Positions 6,386-11,564 of a DNA stretch of 11,564 nt are shown here, piece by piece. Each line of letters opens with the position of its first letter. Within the stretch, counting starts at the first letter, position 1. Below the pieces are notes generated by a model. That model was given only the letters and a program-made list of their open reading frames with translations. It made no database searches and was not told the origin of the DNA. Source of the DNA: Deltaproteobacteria bacterium (lineage in GTDB: Bacteria > Desulfobacterota > Syntrophia > Syntrophales > UBA5619); the NCBI GenBank assembly GCA_026388345.1, contig JAPLJY010000111.1, positions 1 to 11,564 on the forward strand, given 5' to 3'. The position numbers and the translations under genes are program-made.

Positions 6386-6437
6386 GGCTCCTCGCTAATC
6401 GGCTTGCCCATACATTTTAGCGAGGAGCCCATTTTTT
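6386..6437 (+). terminator. Intrinsic terminator after flgM
   Basis: A perfect 13-bp inverted repeat (GGCTCCTCGCTAA at 6386-6398, TTAGCGAGGAGCC at 6417-6429) with an 18-nt loop is followed by CA and a run of six T (6432-6437). This is a rho-independent terminator on the plus strand. It separates the flgM transcript from the sigma-54 flgNKL operon. Confidence 0.85.
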
Positions 6438-6730
6438 GATCATCTGCACATCTTTCGACCAAACGGAACGTTTCAGGAAGATCTTGTTGGCCAGAGGTTT
6501 TTTTTCATCGGGAACTGGACCGGGAGAAATTATTTCCGCCTTGAGAAAGGATTGCCGCTGCCGATCCTCAAAAAAAGCGCTTTTCTCATCAATTGTTACT
6601 CCGCCGGCAATATATGTCAAAGCCGACGGGGTTTCCAAAAGCGGGAATTCAGCCCTGCCAGAGGCTTCACGCGCTCCTGCTTTTTATAGCCATAAGGTGG
6701 AACCAGTTCTGAACCATGATGATCCTTCCG
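6438..6730. other. Unassigned 293-bp stretch between the flgM terminator and the flgN promoter
   Basis: No gene is convincing here. Two frames are open on opposite strands over the same bases. One is plus-strand, about 100 codons, whose only start is a TTG in the terminator T-run and whose stop lies in the sigma-54 promoter. The other is minus-strand, 6417-6638, 73 codons from a TTG, with its stop inside the terminator hairpin. Neither has a ribosome site or a family I recognise. The minus frame (contains LTYIAGGVTIDEKSAFFEDR) reads somewhat more like a protein and could be the decayed end of a gene. The region could also hold the enhancer for the sigma-54 promoter, since activator sites usually lie about 100 bases or more upstream. 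Confidence 0.4.
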
Positions 6731-6746
6731 TGGCATAATCCTTGCT
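6731..6746 (+). promoter_or_regulatory. Sigma-54 (RpoN) promoter of flgN-flgK-flgL
   Basis: TGGCAT (6731-6736), five bases and TTGCT (6742-6746) match the RpoN consensus TGGCAC-N5-TTGCW at all but one defined base, with the exact GG-to-GC spacing. Transcription would start near 6757, 20 nt before the flgN ATG. This is the better of the two RpoN sites in the window. Confidence 0.85.
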
Positions 6747-6776
6747 TATATTGAACTGACAAACTAGGAGTGCAAT

Positions 6777-7328
6777 ATGATCACGTTGGACATCAGCCAG
6801 GAAGAAAGTGTGAAAAAGGATTGTGATTTTGAAAAGCTTGTAGATTCCTTGTTATCCGTGCTGGCAAAGGAGATTGAAGTGTATGAGGAGCTGCAAGCCA
6901 TTGTTCAGAAAGAACGGGGGACTCTGGCGAGGCCTTCTCTCGAGCTTATCTCCGACATCAACAGCAAAAAGGAAACCTGCATATTAAAGGCCAGAATGCT
7001 GGAAGAAGTACGAGCGAATATTGTAAAAAAGATTGCCGGGCACCTCGGCAGGGAGGAGAAGGAGATTAATATCAGCTTTCTTGCCTCCCAGGTCGGGGGA
7101 CGTCAAAGGACGGCGTTGAAAGCCCGGCAAAAGATCCTTTTGACACTCGTGGGTGCCATCAAGGAAACGAACAAAATGAACAGGGAGCTGTTGGATTACT
7201 CTCTTTCGTATGTGAGAAATTCTGTAAATTTTATCAACCAAATCATGTGTAGCGGAGCCGACTACGCAAACACCGGTAAGCTCAAGACCGGCAGCAGGAG
7301 AGGCATCATGCTGTGCAAGGAGGGGTGA
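6777..7328 (+). CDS. flgN: FlgN-family flagellar export chaperone
   Basis: FlgN binds the C-terminal helices of FlgK and FlgL in the cytoplasm and delivers them to the flagellar export gate. The 183-residue product is highly helical and charged, with the FlgN pattern: an N-terminal helix with LLSVLAKEIEVYEELQAIVQKERGTL (about residues 24-49), a Ser/Glu-rich DINSKKETCILKARMLEEVRANIV helix, and a final NRELLDYSLSYVRNSVNFI helix followed by DYANTGKL. It is a little longer than typical FlgN, with a basic C-terminal tail. AGGAG at 6766-6770 is six bases before the ATG. Its stop lies four bases before the flgK GTG, so the chaperone and its client are tightly coupled. Sequence conservation in this family is low; position adds much to the call. 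Confidence 0.87.
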   Translation: MITLDISQEESVKKDCDFEKLVDSLLSVLAKEIEVYEELQAIVQKERGTLARPSLELISDINSKKETCILKARMLEEVRANIVKKIAGHLGREEKEINISFLASQVGGRQRTALKARQKILLTLVGAIKETNKMNRELLDYSLSYVRNSVNFINQIMCSGADYANTGKLKTGSRRGIMLCKEG

Positions 7329-7332
7329 GAAC

Positions 7333-8697
7333 GTGTCTGTCAGCGGCCTTTTAAATATTGCAAGGGATGCCATCACCAGCAACCAGATCGCCATCAACGT
7401 TACGGGTGCGAACATCGCCAACGTCAATACGCCGGGCTACACGCGGCAGCGTGCGGAATTCAATGCGATCAGCAGCGTTGATGTCTCATCCGGCCGGGCC
7501 GACTTTGGCGTAAGTGTGGATAGCATAGAGCGGCTTTACAATCGCTATCTGGAAACGCAGATCGTGGACCAAGCCCAAAAGGCAGGATACGATGAGGCGC
7601 GGCAGGAGATACTGGGAAGGGTAGAAGGTGTTTTTAATGAAAGCGGGGATAGCGGTCTCAGCGATTCGTTAAGCCAATTCTGGAATTCCTGGGAAGCCCT
7701 ATCCTCCGATCCGACCAGTCAGGTCGCGCGGTATTCCGTGGTATCCGCCGCGAGCAATCTTGCCTCCCTGTTTCGTGAAAACAGCAATGTCCTCAGCGGG
7801 GTGCAGCAGGATATTCAGGACAGCATGGCCTCCACCGTAGAGGATATAAATTCTATCACCGCTGACATTGCCGTTCTGAATAAACAAATCCTTGCCTCGG
7901 GAGCGGAAGACGGGAGCGGGAATAATCTTTTGGACAGCAGGATGGAGCTTGTAAAGGGCCTCGCCGATAAAATCAATATCAGCTATTACGAAAATAGTGA
8001 CGGGACATTGAGTGTTTTTCTCGCCAACGGCAATATCCTCGTGGGGGGTAGCAGTTCCGAACAGCTTGGCGTGGACAACGGCGATATTTTCTTCAAGAAT
8101 AATCCCGATCAGGCATTAAACGACGTCATTACCGGCGGCCGGCTTGGGGGGATGATTGAAATGGGTGAAGAGACGGTAAGCGGTTATCTGGACAGCCTGG
8201 ATCAATTGGCCAATGGTATTGTGATCGCCGTCAACGATCTGCATACGACCGGATTGGATGCCGATGGCGTTATCGGGGCGGTTTTTTTTGATGACCTGCT
8301 GCCGGGGGCGAAAAACATGCGGGTCAGCGCAGCCATCCTGGATGATCCGCAAAAGATCGCCGCTTCCGATAATGCAGGAAACAAGGGAGAAAATGCCCGT
8401 CTGATCGGCTCTGTCCGGGATGATCTTTCCATGGATGGCGGTGCATCCACCTTCAACGATTATTACGCCTCGCTGGTGGGACGGGTCGGCTTCGATGTAA
8501 AAGCAGTCGACAGCAGCATTGAACGCAATACCGCCGTTACCAATCAGTTGATGGCGCAGAGAGAGGAAGTGTCCGGCGTTTCCCTGGATGAAGAGGTGAT
8601 CAATTTAATGAAATACCAGTTCGGGTACAACGTTGCCGGGAGATTGGCAAAGACGGCCAATGACATACTCGATGTGCTGATGGCGCTCGGTCAATAG
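7333..8697 (+). CDS. flgK: Flagellar hook-filament junction protein FlgK (HAP1)
   Basis: FlgK forms the first junction layer between hook and filament after export through the flagellar channel. The 454-residue product has the conserved N-terminal helix and signature ANIANVNTPGYTRQRAEF at about residues 27-44. The C-terminal coiled coil has GVSLDEEVINLMKYQFGYNVAGRLAKTANDILDVLMALG. It is shorter than enterobacterial FlgK (about 550), probably because the outer variable domains are reduced. The start is a GTG at 7333 with a strong AGGAGGGG site at 7318-7325, partly inside the end of flgN. It is the second gene of the RpoN operon, and flgL starts 10 nt after its stop. A run of eight T lies at 8282-8289 inside the gene. 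Confidence 0.96.
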   Translation: MSVSGLLNIARDAITSNQIAINVTGANIANVNTPGYTRQRAEFNAISSVDVSSGRADFGVSVDSIERLYNRYLETQIVDQAQKAGYDEARQEILGRVEGVFNESGDSGLSDSLSQFWNSWEALSSDPTSQVARYSVVSAASNLASLFRENSNVLSGVQQDIQDSMASTVEDINSITADIAVLNKQILASGAEDGSGNNLLDSRMELVKGLADKINISYYENSDGTLSVFLANGNILVGGSSSEQLGVDNGDIFFKNNPDQALNDVITGGRLGGMIEMGEETVSGYLDSLDQLANGIVIAVNDLHTTGLDADGVIGAVFFDDLLPGAKNMRVSAAILDDPQKIAASDNAGNKGENARLIGSVRDDLSMDGGASTFNDYYASLVGRVGFDVKAVDSSIERNTAVTNQLMAQREEVSGVSLDEEVINLMKYQFGYNVAGRLAKTANDILDVLMALGQ

Positions 8698-8707
8698 GGG
8701 GAACATC

Positions 8708-9634
8708 ATGATATCACGCATCTCGGACAATGCGAGATTCAACACGATCGCAGGGAATATATCCAATCTTCAGGACAGCACGCGGAGCGCAGCGGATCAG
8801 TTGGCCACGCAAAAGAGAATCAATCAGCCGTCCGATGATCCCGAGGGGACAACGATTGTGCTGAACCTGCGTGCGGCAGGCGCATCGATCGATCAATACA
8901 AGGAAAATATAATCAGCGGTGAAACCTGGCTGAAAATTACAGAACTCAATCTCAGCAGCATCAACGATCTCGTGATGCAGGCACAGGCTGTGGCTCAAAA
9001 TGCGGAAGGGACATCAGCCGACAGGTCTGCCGCCGCCGATTCCATACAGAACATCATGGATCAGATGCTTTCCCTCGCCAATGCCAAACTGGATGGGCGG
9101 TATATCTTTTCCGGATCGAAAACGGATACCGAGCCTTTTGCCGTAGCCGTAAACGACACACCTCCCCCGGCGCATTTCTATGACTATAACGGGGATAATC
9201 AATCCCTCAACATCAACATCGGGCAAAATTCTTCGACCGGCTATAACATAATCGGTGATGCCGTTTTCCCTGCTTCCGCGGGGGGCGGCGTAGCCCTGCT
9301 TGAAACGCTCGACGCTCTGAAGACGGCCCTGCTGTCCGATGACAGCGCTGCCATTGCCGCGGCGGTCACGGATGTCGAAAATGCCTGTCAGCAGGTGCAG
9401 CAGCAGGTGCAGGACAGTGTTGCAAAAACGAGCGCCATGTTGAGCAATCTCGAATTTGCCAACAACCACCTGACGTATCTGAAGAATCTGGTGGGAAGCA
9501 TGATTTCGAAGAGTGAAGATGCAGATACCGCCCAAGTGACAATGGAGTTTCAAATGCAGGCATTGGCGCTCAATGCCTCATACACCGTAGCCGCCAAGAT
9601 GAATGAGGGGAGCATTCTGAATTTCCTGCAATGA
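8708..9634 (+). CDS. flgL: Flagellar hook-filament junction protein FlgL (HAP3)
   Basis: FlgL forms the second junction layer, on which flagellin assembles. The 308-residue product has the flagellin-like N-terminal helix (NISNLQDSTRSAADQLATQKRINQPSDDPEGT, in the first 50 residues). It also has LNLSSINDLVMQAQAVAQNAEGTSADR and a middle DGRYIFSGSKTDTEPF segment typical of FlgL. The C-terminal helix has AQVTMEFQMQALALNASYTVAAKM, corresponding to the flagellin C-terminal domain. FSGSKT-type sequence and gene order separate it from true flagellin. A GGGGGA site lies just before the ATG. It is the last gene of the flgNKL operon; no terminator hairpin is seen in the 12 nt before the convergent flaG stop. 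Confidence 0.95.
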   Translation: MISRISDNARFNTIAGNISNLQDSTRSAADQLATQKRINQPSDDPEGTTIVLNLRAAGASIDQYKENIISGETWLKITELNLSSINDLVMQAQAVAQNAEGTSADRSAAADSIQNIMDQMLSLANAKLDGRYIFSGSKTDTEPFAVAVNDTPPPAHFYDYNGDNQSLNINIGQNSSTGYNIIGDAVFPASAGGGVALLETLDALKTALLSDDSAAIAAAVTDVENACQQVQQQVQDSVAKTSAMLSNLEFANNHLTYLKNLVGSMISKSEDADTAQVTMEFQMQALALNASYTVAAKMNEGSILNFLQ

Positions 9635-9646
9635 TGATGCCTCCTT

Positions 9647-10006
9647 TTACCCCTGTCCGTTGAAGATCATGCCACACAGTTCGCTCATTTTGGCTTGAAG
9701 GGATTGTATCTCTTTCGACGGGATTTCACGAATTACATCGCCCGTTTCCTTGTCCACGACCTTGACGGCGATTTTATCACCATTCTTCCCGTAGAGACTA
9801 TATTGCAGGCTGACATTCATGCTGTCAAGATGGCTCTGCATTTCCGCGACCATCTGTTTTACATGCGCAGCGCTGGCTTCGGCATTCCCGCCTGTCGTCT
9901 GTGCAGGCTGGGGAGATTCCATCGTCCTCCCCGGTATCCCGGGCGCCGCCACCGCGACCGAAGCCCCCGTCATTGCCCCACTCATATCCACAGAGCTGAT
10001 ATTCAC
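9647..10006 (-). CDS. flaG: FlaG family flagellar protein
   Basis: FlaG proteins are small and linked to filament length and flagellin genes; the molecular role is poorly known. The C-terminal half has the family signature: DSMNVSLQYSLYGKNGDKIAVKVVD, then KETGDVIREIPSKEIQSLQAKM and a Gly/Met ending. The N-terminal half is Ala/Ser/Pro-rich and probably disordered. The frame is open upstream to an ATG at 10126, but that start lies before the sigma-28 promoter at 10044-10071, so a downstream start is needed. The GTG at 10006 (protein MNISSVDMSG..., 119 residues) follows an AGGGGGTGAGG site; a GTG at 10015 is the alternative. The gene converges on flgL and is likely expressed late with the filament genes. 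Confidence 0.9.
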   Translation of the reverse strand: MNISSVDMSGAMTGASVAVAAPGIPGRTMESPQPAQTTGGNAEASAAHVKQMVAEMQSHLDSMNVSLQYSLYGKNGDKIAVKVVDKETGDVIREIPSKEIQSLQAKMSELCGMIFNGQG

Positions 10007-10043
10007 TTTCCTCACCCCCTTTTCTTTTCTTTCTTTAAGACTA

Positions 10044-10071
10044 CTATCGGCATTCCTGCGATAAAACTTGA
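10044..10071 (-). promoter_or_regulatory. Sigma-28 (FliA) promoter of flaG
   Basis: On the minus strand TCAAGTTT (10071-10064), a 12-bp spacer and GCCGATAG (10051-10044) match the FliA elements TAAAGTTT and GCCGATAA at seven of eight bases each. The spacer equals that of the flgM promoter. Transcription would start near 10037, about 30 nt before the GTG start of flaG. Confidence 0.75.
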
Positions 10072-10467
10072 ATCGCCTGTAATTTGCAGGTGTAATTTCG
10101 GGGACATCCATGATAAGTAATGTCAAGGGGAAAACGGAGATTTTCCCTGACCTCCCGGATTGACGGACTCCCCGGCGGCTTTTTTGAATACAATTTGCCT
10201 TAACTCGACCTTTTTCTTCTCTCTTTTTGGTCCGCGTTAATCGCGATCACGCGACCAGACATCCATTTGCTGTACCAAGGTCTGATAAGGTTAGCTTTAC
10301 ACCTCATCTTCGGCGACCTCTGCAGAAGATTGAGTTTGGGTCAACCCGCCGGCCTCGAAACAGAATAAGCGTTGCATTGCGTTTATTGCATGCACAGTCC
10401 CCAGACGGCAAGGCCCGGCGGGAAGATCTTCATTTCGGCAAATCTATGTATTTATACAGCTTCTGTT
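10072..10467. other. Non-coding stretch between the flaG promoter and the IS110 transposase, with the IS edge somewhere inside
   Basis: No supported gene lies in these 396 bp. A plus frame at 10227-10499 has no ribosome site and runs antisense into the transposase, so I do not call it. An inverted repeat with arms CCCGCCGGCCT (10345-10355) and AGGCCCGGCGGG (10411-10422) encloses 55 nt. A smaller hairpin, GGGAAAA/TTTTCCC, is at about 10128-10147. One end of the IS110 element must lie here, but IS110 elements lack plain terminal inverted repeats, so the boundary cannot be read from this copy alone. Confidence 0.4.
10345..10422. repeat. Long inverted repeat downstream of the IS110 transposase
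   Basis: CCCGCCGGCCT at 10345-10355 is complementary to AGGCCCGGCGGG at 10411-10422 with one bulged base. The arms are very GC-rich, well above the local average. It lies 46 nt or more beyond the transposase stop on its 3' side and may be a terminator, an element-end structure or part of a non-coding RNA of the element. Confidence 0.45.
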
Positions 10468-11499
10468 TCAGGCTGCCTGCATTTCTGCGGGAAGTTTGAA
10501 ATCGGCCTGTTTCTTGTCAACCGCTAGCATATACGCAACGAGCCTTCTTGCAACGGCAAGCGTTGCCCTGTTCCGATTTCCTTTCTTTAACTCCCGCTCA
10601 TGCACAATGGTCAGTTGCTCGTTCCAGTGCGGCGCCAGCTTGGCGGCCTCGATGAGCATGGTTTGCAGGTGCTTGTTGCGTTTCTTGGAAATCGGCCCCC
10701 GTTGTTCCTTGCCGGCCGATTCCCGTTGTGCGCTGCACAGGCCGCAGTAACTGACTGCCTGGCGAATCGATGCAAATCGTCCGGGATCGCCAATCTCCAA
10801 TACCCAGGTCAGCGCCGTGATCTCGCCTACTCCGGGGATGGTCATGAGACGTTGCACCCGATCATGGATAAGGGTGTTGGTGCGCAGCGTCTCTACAAGC
10901 CTCTTCTGAAAAGTGCGAAACATCTCATACCCTGAACGGCTCAGCTTCAATAACTCCTTCACGGAAGGAGGGATTTCCTCAACCCGTTCCAGAATCTCAT
11001 GGAAGTATTTTCTCCCGTGTATGCGTCTCTTGCTGTAGCTCACCCCCATTTCCATGAGCAGACCGGAAATCTTGTTTTGCATCTTGACCGCTGTCCGTAC
11101 AATGTGGTTACGATACCGCAATACCCGACGCAGCTCCCGGATCTCCTCCGAAAGCATGTGGCATTCCGGAAGCAGATTCACCCGCAACAAGTCGGCTATC
11201 TTCTCGGCGTCAGCTCGGTCATTCTTCTTTTTTGCTGCCGTTATCGCCTTCAGCATCTCCGGATGAGCCACTTTCAGCGCCACTGCATGCGGTTTCAAAA
11301 AGTCGTAAACCCATCCGGTGAAAATAGTCGCTTCCATCGCTCCAACCCAGGGGCCTGGCAATCCTTGTACCCATTCGCCAAGTGACTTTCTATCCGCCTC
11401 TATCTTCCCCTGACCGATGAGGGAACCGTCAATCGCTTTAATGCAATAGGATATTGTCCTCTTGTGAATGTCTAATCCAATGTAGTAATATGTGCTCAT
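10468..11499 (-). CDS. IS110-family transposase (DEDD/RuvC-like, Transposase_20)
   Basis: This is a recombinase of the IS110/IS1111 family, whose studied members (IS621) are guided by a bridge RNA. The 343-residue product has an N-terminal RuvC-like DEDD domain: D10 in YIGLDIHKR, E56 in AMEATIFTGW, and D94 and D97 in KKNDRADAEKIADLL. A helical middle part follows. The C-terminal Transposase_20 domain starts RLMTIPGVGEITALTWVLEIGD (about residues 217-238), then has SIRQAVSYCGL, ESAGK and GPISKKRNKHLQTMLIEAAK. The catalytic serine should lie in this last segment; S261 and S271 are candidates. The ATG at 11499 follows AGGAGG at 11505-11510; the frame continues upstream to 11562 but without need. 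The gene appears intact. It points toward flaG and opposite to the fla/flg operons. Confidence 0.93.
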   Translation of the reverse strand: MSTYYYIGLDIHKRTISYCIKAIDGSLIGQGKIEADRKSLGEWVQGLPGPWVGAMEATIFTGWVYDFLKPHAVALKVAHPEMLKAITAAKKKNDRADAEKIADLLRVNLLPECHMLSEEIRELRRVLRYRNHIVRTAVKMQNKISGLLMEMGVSYSKRRIHGRKYFHEILERVEEIPPSVKELLKLSRSGYEMFRTFQKRLVETLRTNTLIHDRVQRLMTIPGVGEITALTWVLEIGDPGRFASIRQAVSYCGLCSAQRESAGKEQRGPISKKRNKHLQTMLIEAAKLAPHWNEQLTIVHERELKKGNRNRATLAVARRLVAYMLAVDKKQADFKLPAEMQAA

Positions 11500-11522
11500 G
11501 GAAACCTCCTTCTGGTCTGTTT

Positions 11523-11546
11523 CTGGGCGAGACCATCTCGACCCAG
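11523..11546 (-). other. Stem-loop just upstream of the IS110 transposase ribosome site
   Basis: CTGGGCGAGA (11523-11532) and TCTCG-A-CCCAG (11536-11546) form a ten-pair stem with one bulged base and a CCA loop. A further five-pair stem, GCTTG/CAAGC (11549-11553 with 11560-11564), touches the window end. In the IS110 group the non-coding DNA upstream of the transposase encodes the bridge RNA, so these could belong to it. They could also limit translation from outside transcripts. Confidence 0.4.
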
Positions 11547-11564
11547 CCGCTTGCATCAACAAGC

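Larger units (their letters stand above)
10468..11564 (-). mobile_element. IS110-family insertion sequence (transposase end and part of the upstream leader)
   Basis: The element is recognised by its transposase. Its upstream end is outside the window and its downstream end is somewhere in 10072-10467, so only the coding part and 65 bp of leader are marked. Elements of this family usually leave no target duplication and have no ordinary terminal repeats. Confidence 0.7.

Noticed and set aside
1320..7440. Repeated NNLANV/NIANVNTPG-like coding motif in flgF, flgG and flgK
   Set aside because: This is the shared N-terminal signature of axial flagellar proteins (homology), not a DNA repeat or recombination site.
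10422..10431. Perfect palindrome GAAGATCTTC
   Set aside because: Ten-base palindromes occur by chance at this scale; there is no second copy and no clear relation to a promoter.
10227..10499. 90-codon plus-strand open frame beside the IS110 element
   Set aside because: It has no ribosome site, gives a low-complexity Arg/Pro-rich translation, matches no family I recognise, and overlaps the transposase antisense.
1..11564. CRISPR arrays, tRNA or rRNA genes, toxin-antitoxin or defence genes
   Set aside because: I saw no regularly spaced repeats, no cloverleaf or rRNA sequence, and no reading frames of those families on either strand.

Overview
This window carries the middle and distal part of a flagellar gene cluster, with an insertion-sequence gene at each edge. 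The organism is Gram-negative: flgH and flgI encode the L ring in the outer membrane and the P ring in the peptidoglycan. RpoN (sigma-54) and FliA (sigma-28) type promoters alternate through the cluster. FlgJ has only the rod-binding domain, and a free-standing FlhB C-terminal-domain protein sits just upstream. Together these suggest a deltaproteobacterial lineage (Desulfobacterota, Geobacter/Syntrophus-like); that placement is inferred from gene content, not from a search.

Layout. 1-590: right-hand part of an IS3-family element, with most of its DDE transposase. 591-761: a 3' fragment, probably the end of a FliK-like hook-length gene cut by that IS. 774-1061: FlhB C-terminal-like protein. 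1062-1261: intergenic, with a sigma-54 promoter at 1203-1218. 1262-5916: flgF, flgG, flgA, flgH, flgI, flgJ, all on the plus strand and closely spaced. 5962-5989: near-consensus sigma-28 promoter, then flgM (6024-6329) and an intrinsic terminator (6386-6437). 6438-6730: no convincing gene. 6731-6746: strong sigma-54 promoter, then flgN, flgK, flgL (6777-9634). flaG (9647-10006, minus strand) converges on flgL and has its own sigma-28 promoter. 10072-10467: non-coding, with one long inverted repeat. 10468-11499 (minus strand): IS110-family DEDD transposase, with structured leader DNA running off the window.

How it works together. FlgF and FlgG build the proximal and distal rod. FlgA chaperones assembly of the P ring (FlgI), FlgH forms the L ring, and FlgJ acts in rod assembly. 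FlgN is the export chaperone for the hook-filament junction proteins FlgK and FlgL. FlgM holds FliA inactive until the hook is complete. The promoters fit a hierarchy: rod/ring and junction genes from sigma-54, flgM and the late filament gene flaG from sigma-28. FlgM could also be supplied early by read-through from the flgF operon, since I see no strong terminator between flgJ and flgM.

The flagellar genes are ordinary in content. The points most worth a second look are the IS3 disruption of the gene upstream, the matched promoter architecture, the possible bridge-RNA DNA around the IS110 transposase, and the unassigned 6438-6730 stretch. I found no clearly new biological system.
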